Source: Mumia sp050632745
GTDB lineage: Bacteria > Actinomycetota > Actinomycetes > Propionibacteriales > Nocardioidaceae
Assembly (NCBI RefSeq): GCF_050632745.1
Contig: NZ_JBODSD010000002.1
Coordinates: 1,116,001 to 1,180,000 of the forward strand
DNA: 64,000 nucleotides
Direction of reading: 5' to 3'
Each line of letters starts with the position of its first letter. Position 1 is the first letter of the stretch. The notes under the pieces are model-generated. The model was not told where the DNA came from, did not search any database, and worked only from the letters and a program-made list of their open reading frames with translations. Shown in pieces: positions 8,039 through 16,035 of this stretch. A program made the position numbers and the translations under genes.

Positions 8039-9466
8039 TCAGACGGTCAGGGCGCGGGCCGGATCCTCCAGGAGCGCGCCGACGTCGGCGAGGAACCGCG
8101 ACCCCTGCTCGCCGTCGACGACCCGGTGGTCGAAGGACACCGCGAGCGTCGTCACCCAGCGCGGCACGACCTCCTCGTCGACGACCCAGGGCCGACGGTT
8201 GATCGCCCCGACCGCGAGGATCCCGGTCTGACCCGGGACGAGGATCGGGGTGCCCGCGTCCACGCCGAAGACGCCGACGTTCGTGATGCTGAACGTCCCG
8301 CCGGCCAGGTCGGCCGGCTGCGTCTTGCCCTCGCGTGCGACCCGGACGACCTCGCCGATCTCCGCCGCGAGCTCGGGCATCGGGCGGCGGTCGGCATCGC
8401 GCACGACGGGGACCAGCAGGCCCCGAGGCGTCGCGGCCGCGATGCCGAGGTGGACGTCGTGCTTGAGCACGATCTCCTGCCGCTCCTCGTCGAAGGTCGC
8501 GTTCATCTCCGGCGTACGACGCAGCGCCAGGCAGACGGCGCGCACGACGAGCAGCAGCGGCGAGAGCTTGACGTCGGCCAGTGCGCGGTCGTCGCGCATC
8601 CGCTCCAGCAGCTCCATCGAGCGCGACACGTCGACGGTCAGCCACTCGGTGACGTGCGGCGCCGTGAACGCCGACGCGACCATGGCCTCGGCCGTCGCCT
8701 TGCGGACCCCCTTGACGGGGACGCGGGTCTCGCGTCCGCCGCCCGTACCGGACGCGGCTGCGGGTGCCGCCACCGTCTCGGCTGCGGACGCGGTCTCGGG
8801 CGCGGCTCCGGGCGTCGAGATCCGCCGCGCGTACGCCTCGACGTCGGGGCGCCGCACCACCCCGCCGTCGCCCGGCGGCACCTGGCGGAGGTCGATGCCG
8901 AGGTCCTTGGCGAGCTTGCGGACGGGCGGCTTGGCGAGCGTACGGACGGTGGCCGCGGGCTGCGTCGGTTCGGGCTGCACCGGCTCCGGCTGCACCGGCT
9001 CCGGCTGCACCGGCTCGGGCTGCGCCGGTTCGGACTGCGTCGCCGCGGGGGCCGACCGACGACGTCGGCGGACCGACTGGCGCTCGCGCGGGCCGTACCC
9101 GACGAGCGTCGCCACCGGCGCCGGCTCCGCGGCGTCCGGAAGCTCCGCACCGGTCTCGGCACGCTCCTCCGCCGGGGGCGGCGCGGCGGTCTCCGGGGAG
9201 ACGTCGGCCGGCGCGGAGGCGTCCGCACCCTCCGACACCGCGATGATCGGCGTCCCGACCGCGACGGTCTCGCCTTCGGCGACGAGCAGCGCGGTGACCG
9301 TCCCCGCGTACGGCGTCGGCAGCTCGACGATCGACTTGGCGGTCTCGACCTCGCACACGATGTCGTTCACCTTGACCGTGTCGCCGACCGCGACGTGCCA
9401 GGAGACGATCTCGGCCTCCGTCAGCCCCTCGCCGGGATCGGGAAGCCTGTACTCGTGGGTCGTCAT
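8039..9466 (-). CDS. bkdC: Branched-chain 2-oxoacid dehydrogenase E2 (dihydrolipoamide acyltransferase)
   Basis: A 475-residue E2 acyltransferase. It carries one lipoyl domain (about residues 4-80) with the lipoylated lysine Lys44 in VETAKS, a Pro/Glu/Gln linker with tandem QPEPV units near 152-170, a peripheral-subunit-binding domain (about 180-215: VRTLAKPPVRKLAKDLGIDL), and the catalytic domain (about 245-475) ending in SFDHRVVDG, the active-site His-Asp motif. It transfers the acyl group from E1-bound intermediate to CoA. The ATG at 9466 has GAGGA just upstream; the E1beta stop is 5 bases away. The single lipoyl domain and the operon order E1alpha-E1beta-E2 favour a branched-chain over a pyruvate complex. 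No E3 gene is in the operon. Confidence 0.9.
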   Translation of the reverse strand: MTTHEYRLPDPGEGLTEAEIVSWHVAVGDTVKVNDIVCEVETAKSIVELPTPYAGTVTALLVAEGETVAVGTPIIAVSEGADASAPADVSPETAAPPPAEERAETGAELPDAAEPAPVATLVGYGPRERQSVRRRRRSAPAATQSEPAQPEPVQPEPVQPEPVQPEPTQPAATVRTLAKPPVRKLAKDLGIDLRQVPPGDGGVVRRPDVEAYARRISTPGAAPETASAAETVAAPAAASGTGGGRETRVPVKGVRKATAEAMVASAFTAPHVTEWLTVDVSRSMELLERMRDDRALADVKLSPLLLVVRAVCLALRRTPEMNATFDEERQEIVLKHDVHLGIAAATPRGLLVPVVRDADRRPMPELAAEIGEVVRVAREGKTQPADLAGGTFSITNVGVFGVDAGTPILVPGQTGILAVGAINRRPWVVDEEVVPRWVTTLAVSFDHRVVDGEQGSRFLADVGALLEDPARALTV

Positions 9467-9471
9467 CGTCC

Positions 9472-10455
9472 TCACCACGCCAGGCTGCGGTCGACGGCGT
9501 CGAGCACCTGGTCGAGGTCGGGCAGCCACGCCTCCTCGACGCGGCTCGGAGGGTACGGCGTGTCGTAGCCGCCGACCCGGAGCACCGGCGCCTCCAGCGA
9601 GTAGAAGCACTCCTCGCTGATCCGGGCGGCGAGCTCGGCGCCCATCCCGAGGTTGCGGTGCGCCTCGTGCACGACGACCGCGCGCCCGGTCTTGCGGACC
9701 GACGCGTGGACGGGCGCCATGTCGAGCGGCGACAGGGTCCGCAGGTCGATGACCTCGAGATCGAGCCCGTCGGCGACCCCCGCCTCCGCCGCACCCATGG
9801 CGACGGCCACCGACGGGCCGTACGCGAGGACGGTCGCCGACGCGCCCGGTCGCACGACCTGCGAGGAGAACAGCGCCGGCGGCGTCGCCTCGACGTCGAT
9901 CTCCGCCTTGGTCGAGTGGTAGAGGCGCTTCGGCTCGAGGAAGACGACAGGGTCGGGCGAGGCCACGGCCTGCTGGATCATCCAGTAGGCGTCGCGCGGG
10001 TTGGAGCACGCCACGACCTTGAGGCCCGGGGTGTGCGCGAACTGCGCCTCGGGGCTCTCGGAGTGGTGCTCGACGGCACCGATGCCGCCGCCGAACGGGA
10101 TCCGGATGACGATCGGCATCGACACTCGGCCGCCCGAGCGGTAGCGGTACTTCGCGACCTGGCTCACGATCTGGTCGTACGCCGGGTAGACGAAGCCGTC
10201 GAACTGGATCTCGACCACGGGCCGGTAGCCGCGCAGCGCGAGGCCGACCGCGGTGCCGAGGATCCCGGACTCGGCGAGCGGCGTGTCGATCACCCGGTCC
10301 TCGCCGAAGTCCTTCTGGAGACCGTCGGTGATCCGGAAGACGCCGCCGAGCCGGCCGATGTCCTCGCCCATCAGGACGACCTTCGCGTCGTCGTCCATCG
10401 CACGGCGCAGGCCTGCGTTCAGCGCCTTGGCCATCGTCATCGTCGACGTGCTCAT
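9472..10455 (-). CDS. bkdB: Branched-chain 2-oxoacid dehydrogenase E1 beta subunit
   Basis: A 327-residue E1 beta subunit of a thiamine-diphosphate 2-oxoacid dehydrogenase. Family segments are visible in order: MAKALNAGLRRAMDDDAKVVLMGEDIG (residues 8-34), GVFRITDGLQKDFGEDRVIDTPLAESGI, the EIQFDGFVYPAYDQIVSQVAKYRYRSGG segment near 90-115 and the C-terminal VVVHEAHRNLGMGAELAARI segment (transketolase C domain). With E1 alpha it forms the heterotetramer that decarboxylates 2-oxoisovalerate and related branched 2-oxoacids. Its ATG overlaps the E1 alpha stop (ATGA) and only 5 bases separate it from E2. Confidence 0.9.
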   Translation of the reverse strand: MSTSTMTMAKALNAGLRRAMDDDAKVVLMGEDIGRLGGVFRITDGLQKDFGEDRVIDTPLAESGILGTAVGLALRGYRPVVEIQFDGFVYPAYDQIVSQVAKYRYRSGGRVSMPIVIRIPFGGGIGAVEHHSESPEAQFAHTPGLKVVACSNPRDAYWMIQQAVASPDPVVFLEPKRLYHSTKAEIDVEATPPALFSSQVVRPGASATVLAYGPSVAVAMGAAEAGVADGLDLEVIDLRTLSPLDMAPVHASVRKTGRAVVVHEAHRNLGMGAELAARISEECFYSLEAPVLRVGGYDTPYPPSRVEEAWLPDLDQVLDAVDRSLAW

Positions 10456-11561
10456 CGGGCCACCTCCGTCTCGAGCGACTGCGACCAGGAGCGGAACTCC
10501 TCCTGCTCCGCGGCGATCTCGTCGGTCTGCTCGACGAACACCTGCGCGAAGAGGGTGGCGGGGTCGGGATCGGGCAGCGCGCGGACCTGCGCCCGCAGCC
10601 CCTCCCCGAGGGCGTCGGCCTCGGCCTCGACGTCGGCGAAGAACTGCTCGTCGACGGCGTGCACGCGGCGGAGGTAGGCGCGGACGCGCTCGAGCGGGTC
10701 GCGCAGCTTCCAGCGCTCGACCTCGTCGGAGTGGCGATAGCGCGTCGGGTCGTCGGTCGTCGTGTGCGCGCCCATCCGGTAGGTGAACGCCTCCACGAGG
10801 CTCGGCCCGCTGCCCTCGCGGGCACGCTGCAGCGCCTCGCGGGTGACGGCGTGGACGGCGAGGACGTCGTTGCCGTCGACGCGGACGCCGGGGAAGCCGA
10901 AGCCGGCCGCACGCTGGTAGAGCGGCACCCGGGTCTGACGGGTGGTGGGCTCGGAGATCGCCCACTGGTTGTTCTGGCAGAAGAACACGACGGGCGCGTT
11001 CATGACGGCGGCGTACACGAACGACTCGTTGACGTCGCCCTGGCTCGTGGCACCGTCGCCGAAGTACGCCACCACCGCGGAGTCCCGGCCGGCCTCGCCG
11101 GTCCCGACGGCGCCGTCGCGCTGGATGCCCATCGCGTACCCGGTCGCGTGCAGCGTCTGCGCGCCGATGACGATCGTGTAGAGGCCGAAGTTGTGCTCGT
11201 CGGGGTCCCAGGTGCCCTGGTCGGTGCCGCGGAAGAGGCGCAGCAGCGCGATCGGGTCGACGTCGCGGCACCACGCGACGCCGTGCTCGCGGTAGGTCGG
11301 GAAGACGAAGTCCTGCGGGGCGAGGGCTCGGCCGGAGCCGATCTGCGCGGCCTCCTGGCCCAGGAGCGAGGCCCAGATGCCGAGCTCGCCGTGGCGCTGG
11401 AGCGCGGTGGCCTCGGTGTCGATCCGCCGGGTGAGCACGAGGTCGCGGTAGAGGCCCGCGATCATCTCGTCGTCGCCGTCGAAGTGGTAGTCGGGGTGCT
11501 CGACACGCTCTCCCTCGGGGGTGAGCAGCTGGACGAGCGGGGGGTCGACAAGATCGGCCAT
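10452..11561 (-). CDS. bkdA: Branched-chain 2-oxoacid dehydrogenase E1 alpha subunit
   Basis: A 369-residue E1 alpha subunit. The thiamine-diphosphate/Mg binding motif GDGATSQGDVNESFVYAAVM...CQNN (GDG followed by NN) lies at about residues 168-199, and the phosphorylation-loop-like region YRMGAHTTTDDPTRYR at about 264-279. It binds the cofactor and the 2-oxoacid. First gene of the three-gene operon: ATG at 11561 has GAGGAG 7 bases upstream, after a 5' leader of about 64 bases whose promoter carries a CRP/GlxR-type site. This links branched-chain amino-acid breakdown to cAMP or catabolite signalling in this organism, by inference. Confidence 0.9.
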   Translation of the reverse strand: MADLVDPPLVQLLTPEGERVEHPDYHFDGDDEMIAGLYRDLVLTRRIDTEATALQRHGELGIWASLLGQEAAQIGSGRALAPQDFVFPTYREHGVAWCRDVDPIALLRLFRGTDQGTWDPDEHNFGLYTIVIGAQTLHATGYAMGIQRDGAVGTGEAGRDSAVVAYFGDGATSQGDVNESFVYAAVMNAPVVFFCQNNQWAISEPTTRQTRVPLYQRAAGFGFPGVRVDGNDVLAVHAVTREALQRAREGSGPSLVEAFTYRMGAHTTTDDPTRYRHSDEVERWKLRDPLERVRAYLRRVHAVDEQFFADVEAEADALGEGLRAQVRALPDPDPATLFAQVFVEQTDEIAAEQEEFRSWSQSLETEVAR

Positions 11562-11631
11562 GGGCCACTCCTCGCGTTCGGCGGCCCGGGGTCACCGCGC
11601 CGGCGGATGTGAGTCGTGGAGCGCAACCCGG

Positions 11632-11637
11632 ACGGTA
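11632..11637 (-). promoter_or_regulatory. -10 box TACCGT of the E1alpha-E1beta-E2 operon
   Basis: TACCGT (minus strand) would place the transcript start near 11625, about 64 bases before the E1 alpha ATG. No good -35 is seen, which is typical of a promoter activated by a class II regulator. Confidence 0.45.
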
Positions 11638-11659
11638 GTTGGGCGTACGCACCACCGGG

Positions 11660-11675
11660 TGTGAGCGGGCTCACA
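11660..11675. promoter_or_regulatory. Perfect CRP/GlxR-type site
   Basis: TGTGA-GCGGGC-TCACA matches the TGTGA-N6-TCACA consensus at all ten positions and is embedded in a 9+9-bp perfect dyad (11658-11677). Its centre is about 42 bases upstream of the predicted start at 11625, the class II activation position. Confidence 0.7.
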
Positions 11676-11704
11676 CCGTGGAGCCAGGCTAGCACCGGGC
11701 CCCA

Positions 11705-11741
11705 GGGTCGGGAGGGACGCCTGCGGCGCTCCTCCGGACCC
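11705..11741 (-). terminator. Hairpin after secreted hydrolase gene
   Basis: Arms GGGTCGGGAGG and CCTCCGGACCC pair with one mismatch and close further on GCC/GGC in the loop. It lies just past the hydrolase stop at 11761 and before the dehydrogenase promoter. Confidence 0.5.
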
Positions 11742-11760
11742 CGGGACCGCGATCACGACG

Positions 11761-12687
11761 TCAGGACGTCGCGCTGGTGACCGTCACGCCGGGGTCGGCC
11801 GCGTCGCCGGTCGAGTACACGTAGTCGGCGGCAGCGGCGTCGCCCAGCTGGGCCTTGAGGAACAGCGCCGCCCACCGCGCGCTGGTCGCGATGCTGGCGG
11901 CCTGGCTGAGCGTCTGAGCGCTGGACTCCGCCTCGGCCCCCGCCGGGCTCTGCACGTCGGTGATGCCGTAGTGGTTGGCGCCCCCGACCCGCACGATCTG
12001 CTTGGGGCCGTTCTCGAGCTTGGCGTACGACGTCTCGGCGTCGGCCGGGAGCGCGGCGCCGTCGACCGTGCCCTGGACGAGCTGGACCGGGATCTGGTTG
12101 TCCATGCTCGCCGAGGTGCCGAACAGCGGCGACTTGTTGTTGGTGCCGTACAGCGACGCCGCCTTGACCTCGTCGGGCAGCGAGTAGCCGAGCGTCGTGC
12201 AGAACGGGATCCCACAGCTCTCCTCGGCGACGCCCAGCGCCGCGGCACCGCCGAAGGAGTGACCGAGCAGGACCAGGGTGTCGGTGTCGATGTGGCCCGC
12301 CAGCGGCGAGCTCGCGTCGACGTTCTCGTCGGCCATCCAGCCGATCGCCTCGGCCGGCATCTTCTGCGACGGGTAGTAGTTGCTGTCGAAGAAGACGAGC
12401 CGCTTGTGGTTCGGCACGACCACGACGAAGCCGTACGCGGCGACCGCCCGGGCGTACGCGGCGTAGTACATGCGGTGGACCTTGGCGCCCTGCATCAGCA
12501 GCGCGACCGGCAGCTCGCCCTGCACGCCTGCGGGGTAGTAGACGTCGGCGCCGTCGTTGACGACCTGGCTGGAGTAGTGGGCGATCTCGGGGGTGTCGGT
12601 CGCGGTGGCGGAGCTCGGGAGCACCGACAGGACACTGCCGGTGAGGGCGGCGACGAGGGCGAGGTGGGCGGCACGTCTCAGGCGCAC
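11761..12687 (-). CDS. Secreted alpha/beta hydrolase
   Basis: A 308-residue exported hydrolase. A signal peptide of about 29 residues (MRLRRAAHLALVAALTGSVLSVLPSSATA) precedes the mature enzyme. The nucleophile elbow is GHSFGG with Ser144, a likely acid is in the VQGTVDGAALPAD segment (about 205-217), and the His is in GGANHYG near 240. The fold type resembles chlorophyllase/dienelactone-hydrolase-like esterases; the substrate is unknown. The GTG at 12687 has GGAGG 8 bases upstream. It is transcribed away from the DNA ligase gene, and a 17-bp palindrome sits in front of it. Confidence 0.85.
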   Translation of the reverse strand: MRLRRAAHLALVAALTGSVLSVLPSSATATDTPEIAHYSSQVVNDGADVYYPAGVQGELPVALLMQGAKVHRMYYAAYARAVAAYGFVVVVPNHKRLVFFDSNYYPSQKMPAEAIGWMADENVDASSPLAGHIDTDTLVLLGHSFGGAAALGVAEESCGIPFCTTLGYSLPDEVKAASLYGTNNKSPLFGTSASMDNQIPVQLVQGTVDGAALPADAETSYAKLENGPKQIVRVGGANHYGITDVQSPAGAEAESSAQTLSQAASIATSARWAALFLKAQLGDAAAADYVYSTGDAADPGVTVTSATS

Positions 12688-12708
12688 GGGGATCCTCCAG
12701 GGGAATTG

Positions 12709-12725
12709 GTGGAACAGCGTTCCAC
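12709..12725. promoter_or_regulatory. Palindrome GTGGAAC-AGC-GTTCCAC, likely regulator operator
   Basis: A perfect 7+7-bp dyad 22 bases before the hydrolase GTG, of the GGAAC-N3-GTTCC type often bound by TetR-like repressors. A second, overlapping dyad CCACA-TTTG-TGTGG lies at 12722-12735. No regulator gene is adjacent. Confidence 0.5.
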
Positions 12726-12805
12726 ATTTGTGTGGCCCCAGGCTTCCGCTCCGGACTCCTCCCGGTCAAGAGGCACGAGTCAGGTTCCTGCGCCCCGATT
12801 CGGCG

Positions 12806-12811
12806 TACGGT
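12806..12811 (+). promoter_or_regulatory. -10 box TACGGT (leaderless)
   Basis: TACGGT with a 6-base gap to the GTG at 12818; it fixes the ligase start. Confidence 0.5.
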
Positions 12812-12817
12812 CGACCC

Positions 12818-13807
12818 GTGCCGGCCCTCTGGATCCCCCCGATGCTCGCGACGCTCACCTCGCGTCGCTTCGACGACCCCGCCTGGGTGTACGAGCGCAA
12901 GCTCGACGGCGAGCGGCTGATGGCGATCCGCGAGGACGGCGAGGTCCGCCTCTGGACCCGCAACCACCTCGACGTGAGCGTCAGCTATCCCGAGATCATC
13001 GAGGCGCTGCGCCCGTTCGACTCCGCCAAGGACTGGGTCGTCGACGGCGAGCTCTGCGCGATGCGCGGGGACCAGACGAGCTTCGAGGACCTGCAGAAGC
13101 GGATGCACGTCACCGACCCCCGCACCATCGCCAACGCCGGCGTCACGCTCGCGTACTTCGTCTTCGACCTCCCCCGCTACGACGGGCACGACCTGCAGCG
13201 GCTCCCGCTCACCGCGCGCAAGGACGCGTTGCGCGACGCGTACGCCTTCTCGTCCGCGATCCGGCTCAGCGAGCACGTGGTCGGTGCGGGGACGGAGATG
13301 TTCGCCCAGGCGGAGAAGGTCGGCTGGGAGGGCGTCATGGCCAAGCGGGCCGCGTCGACCTACCAGGCGGGCCGCCGCTCACCGGACTGGCTGAAGCTCA
13401 AGGTCGTCCGCGGCCAGGAGCTCGTCGTCGGCGGCTGGACCGATCCCCAGGGTGCACGCAGCGGGCTCGGCGCGCTGCTGCTCGGCTACTACGAGGGCGA
13501 CACCCTCCGGTACGCCGGCAAGGTCGGCACCGGGTTCGACGAGAAGACGCTCGCGCACCTCGGGTCCCTGCTCGCTCCGCTCGCACGCAAGGACAACCCC
13601 TTCGCCGAGTCGGCCGACGAGATCCGTCGCTCCAGCCGGACGTCGGCCGCGCAGACCCACTGGGTGGAGCCGCAGCTCGTCGCCCAGATCGGCTTCAGCG
13701 AGTGGACGGGCGCGGGGCGCCTGCGTCATCCCCGCTACCAGGGGCTGCGCGACGACAAGGACCCGCGCGACGTCGTCCGCGAGGAGCCGCACCCGATCGG
13801 GCCCTGA
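12818..13807 (+). CDS. ATP-dependent DNA ligase (LigC/LigD ligase-domain type)
   Basis: A 329-residue single-polypeptide ATP-dependent ligase. The adenylation motif I is ERKLDGER with the AMP-accepting Lys28; motif IIIa is YFVFDLPRYDG (about 110-120), motif IV is EGVMAKR (about 173-179) and motif V is DWLKLKV (about 191-197). An OB-fold domain follows (about 200-310). It lacks the polymerase and phosphoesterase domains of full LigD. Actinomycetes use such stand-alone ligases in end joining or base-excision repair, often beside Ku or primase genes; none is adjacent here. The GTG start is set by TACGGT 6 bases before it. Confidence 0.88.
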   Translation: MPALWIPPMLATLTSRRFDDPAWVYERKLDGERLMAIREDGEVRLWTRNHLDVSVSYPEIIEALRPFDSAKDWVVDGELCAMRGDQTSFEDLQKRMHVTDPRTIANAGVTLAYFVFDLPRYDGHDLQRLPLTARKDALRDAYAFSSAIRLSEHVVGAGTEMFAQAEKVGWEGVMAKRAASTYQAGRRSPDWLKLKVVRGQELVVGGWTDPQGARSGLGALLLGYYEGDTLRYAGKVGTGFDEKTLAHLGSLLAPLARKDNPFAESADEIRRSSRTSAAQTHWVEPQLVAQIGFSEWTGAGRLRHPRYQGLRDDKDPRDVVREEPHPIGP

Positions 13808-13817
13808 CGGCCGCGGA

Positions 13818-14438
13818 TCAGCGCGCCGCGGACACCAGCGTGGACACGCCGAGCGTCGCGATGATGCCGGCGGTCCCGCGGTCGATCGCACGCTCGACCC
13901 GCGGGCGGTGGAGCCACTCGACGGCGCGCCCCGCCACGACGGCGATCAGGGCGAAGTAGACCAGCCCGACCGCGGCGAAGATGACCCCCAGCAGCAGCGT
14001 GGCGCCGAGCGTCGCGTGGTGACCGGGCAGGAACTGCGGCACGACCGCGACGAAGAACAGCCCCACCTTCGGGTTCAGCACGTTGGAGAGCAGGCCCGCT
14101 CGCAGGGCGGCGCCGGCTCGCACGCCGTACGCGCCCTCGACCTCGCCGATCCCCCTGCCCCGTCGCACCAGTGCCCGGACCCCGAGCCACAGCAGGTAGA
14201 GCCCGCCGGCGATCTTCACCACGCGGTACGCCTCGGCGGACTGCTCGAGCAGCGTCGCGAGGCCCGCCGCGACGGCGAGCGCCCACAGCAGCGAGCCGGT
14301 CGCGGACCCGGCGGCCGCGGCGAGCCCGGTGCGCGTGCCGCCGAGGCTGAACCGCAGGACGAGGAACGTGTCCGGGCCAGGGGTCAGGGCGAGGAGGACG
14401 CAGAGTCCGGCGAAGCCGGCGAGAAGCGAGAGATCCAT
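13818..14438 (-). CDS. LysE/RhtB family amino-acid exporter
   Basis: A 206-residue membrane protein of the LysE superfamily with about six hydrophobic segments. The N-terminal signature ALTPGPDTFLVLRFSLGGTRTGLAAAAGSATG is typical of RhtB/LysE permeases, and LLSNVLNPKVGLFFVAVVPQF is the conserved middle segment. It should export an amino acid or derivative across the cytoplasmic membrane. The ATG at 14438 has AGGAAA directly upstream. The 5' region (14439-14530) is far richer in A and T than the neighbours and holds two GTGCA-containing near-repeats, but no LysG-type regulator gene is adjacent. Confidence 0.85.
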   Translation of the reverse strand: MDLSLLAGFAGLCVLLALTPGPDTFLVLRFSLGGTRTGLAAAAGSATGSLLWALAVAAGLATLLEQSAEAYRVVKIAGGLYLLWLGVRALVRRGRGIGEVEGAYGVRAGAALRAGLLSNVLNPKVGLFFVAVVPQFLPGHHATLGATLLLGVIFAAVGLVYFALIAVVAGRAVEWLHRPRVERAIDRGTAGIIATLGVSTLVSAAR

Positions 14439-14616
14439 TTTTTCCTGAGAAACAACATAATGCACAAGGTAGAAACCAAGACCGTCAGAAGGATAACAAA
14501 GTGCACGTCGATGCCGCATAGACGATGGCAGTGTGACCGACGTCTCGCCGCCGGACGCCGCAGATCGACCAGTCTCGCCGCCCCGCACGAGGAGGCGTGA
14601 GCGGGCCCGCGTTGCC

Positions 14617-14622
14617 TACGCT
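14617..14622 (+). promoter_or_regulatory. -10 box TACGCT (leaderless)
   Basis: TACGCT with a 6-base gap to the GTG at 14629; the hexamer lies inside the longer open frame that begins at 14533 and argues for the shorter protein. Confidence 0.5.
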
Positions 14623-14628
14623 CGTGCT

Positions 14629-15948
14629 GTGACCACGCTCGCCGACCTCCAGGTCTCCTCGCTCGGCCCCTCCCGGTACGACTCCCCGCTCGGGTCGTAC
14701 GTCGCGGGACGCAAGACCAACGAGTACTACGTCTCCGAGGACGACCGCGTCCTGTACGACGACACGATCTCCCTCCTGGAGCAGCGCGGCGAGCCGGTCG
14801 AGCGGTGGCCCTCCTTCGAGCCGGGCGGACCGCGCGCCCGCATCTTCCACGACCCGGCGACCACGCACGTCGGCGTCGTCACGTGCGGGGGACTCTGCCC
14901 CGGCCTCAACGACGTGATCCGCGCGGTAACGCTGGAGCTCTACACGCACTACGGCGTCACCCGCGTCACCGGGTTCCGCAACGGCTACGCGGGGCTGGTG
15001 CCCGAGCTGGGGTTCGAGCCCGTGACGCTCACCCCGGGTCTCGTCGGCTCCATCAACGAGCGCGGCGGCACGATCCTCGGCACCTCGCGCGGCGCGCAGG
15101 ACCCCGTCGTGATCGTGGACCGCCTGGTCGAGCTGGAGATCAACGCCCTCATCGTGATCGGCGGTGACGGCTCGATGCACGGCGCGCACCGGATCGTCGA
15201 GGAGATCGCCGCTCGCGGCCTCGAGATCGGCGTCGTCGGGGTCCCGAAGACCATCGACAACGACATCCCCCACATCGGGCAGAGCTTCGGCTTCGCCACC
15301 GCGTTCGCCGAGGCGGCCAAGGCGATCACCGCGGCGCACGTGGAGGCCGAGTCGGCCGAGAACGGGGTCGGGCTCGTCAAGGTGATGGGGAGGCACGCCG
15401 GGTTCATCGCCTGCTACTCGGCGCTCGCCAACCACGACGCCGACTTCGTGCTCATCCCCGAGGTGCCGTTCAGCATCGACGGCGAGAACGGGCTGCTGCG
15501 CTCGCTCGAGCGGCGGGTGAAGGAGCACGGCAGCGCGGTCATCGTGCTCGCCGAGGGCGCCGGCCAGGAGCACGTGGACGCCACGGGCAAGTCCGACGCG
15601 TCGGGCAACAGCCGCCTCGGCGACATCGCCACGATCGTGCGCGAAGCCATCGAGGCCGACTTCCGCGACCGCGGCGAGCCGCTCACGCTCAAGTTCCTCG
15701 AGCCCGGCTACGGCATCCGCGCCGTCCCCGCCGACGCCTCGGACTCCGTCTACTGCGCGCGGCTGGCCCAGGTGGCGGTGCACGCGGCGATGGCCGGCCG
15801 GACCGACATGGTCGTCGGCCGCCGGCGCCACCGCTTCGTGCACGTGCCGATCCCGCTGGTGATCGAGCGCCGGCACTCCGTCTCCCCCGACGGCGACCTC
15901 TGGCTCAGCGTGCTCGAGTCCACCGCACAGCCCCTCGACATGCGCTGA
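14629..15948 (+). CDS. 6-phosphofructokinase, TP0108-like (clade X) type
   Basis: A 439-residue phosphofructokinase of the long, atypical clade. The substrate/phosphoryl-donor motifs are GGLCPGLNDVIR (about 87-98), GGDGSMHGA (178-186) and PKTIDNDI (206-213); MGRHAGF and the fructose-6-phosphate segment PGYGIRAVPADASD follow. At the two positions that separate donors it has Gly (GGDGS) and Lys (PKTIDND), the combination known from ATP-dependent trypanosome-type enzymes rather than pure PPi enzymes, so ATP is the likelier donor. It acts in glycolysis in the cytoplasm. GTG 14629 is preferred to ATG 14533 because of the -10 box and because the family starts near here. Confidence 0.85.
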   Translation: MTTLADLQVSSLGPSRYDSPLGSYVAGRKTNEYYVSEDDRVLYDDTISLLEQRGEPVERWPSFEPGGPRARIFHDPATTHVGVVTCGGLCPGLNDVIRAVTLELYTHYGVTRVTGFRNGYAGLVPELGFEPVTLTPGLVGSINERGGTILGTSRGAQDPVVIVDRLVELEINALIVIGGDGSMHGAHRIVEEIAARGLEIGVVGVPKTIDNDIPHIGQSFGFATAFAEAAKAITAAHVEAESAENGVGLVKVMGRHAGFIACYSALANHDADFVLIPEVPFSIDGENGLLRSLERRVKEHGSAVIVLAEGAGQEHVDATGKSDASGNSRLGDIATIVREAIEADFRDRGEPLTLKFLEPGYGIRAVPADASDSVYCARLAQVAVHAAMAGRTDMVVGRRRHRFVHVPIPLVIERRHSVSPDGDLWLSVLESTAQPLDMR

Positions 15949-15981
15949 GCCCGCCGGGGCCGCGCGAGAGGATCTCGCAAC

Positions 15982-16003
15982 ACGCCGTTCGCACGAACGG
16001 CGT
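15982..16003. repeat. Perfect 10+10-bp inverted repeat before the zinc-ribbon gene
   Basis: ACGCCGTTCG-CA-CGAACGGCGT is a perfect dyad, 34 bases after the phosphofructokinase stop and 32 bases before the next start. A 2-base centre is too tight for a simple terminator loop but suits an operator overlapping the -35 region. It may serve either role. Confidence 0.5.
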
Positions 16004-16035
16004 ACGGACGTCACACCGGCGGCCCAGACTGAGAC

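Noticed and set aside
8960..9030. Tandem repeat in the E2 gene as a possible mobile or phase-variable element
   Set aside because: The QPEPV-coding repeats are the normal flexible Pro-rich linker between the lipoyl and core domains, with synonymous variation.
6396..9794. A single 1132-codon minus-strand frame joining the HTH gene with antisense of E2 and E1 beta
   Set aside because: The upstream two thirds are shadow of the E2 and E1 beta genes, which have lipoyl and transketolase motifs in other frames; a terminator at 7983-8020 and a -10 box at 7921 separate the units.
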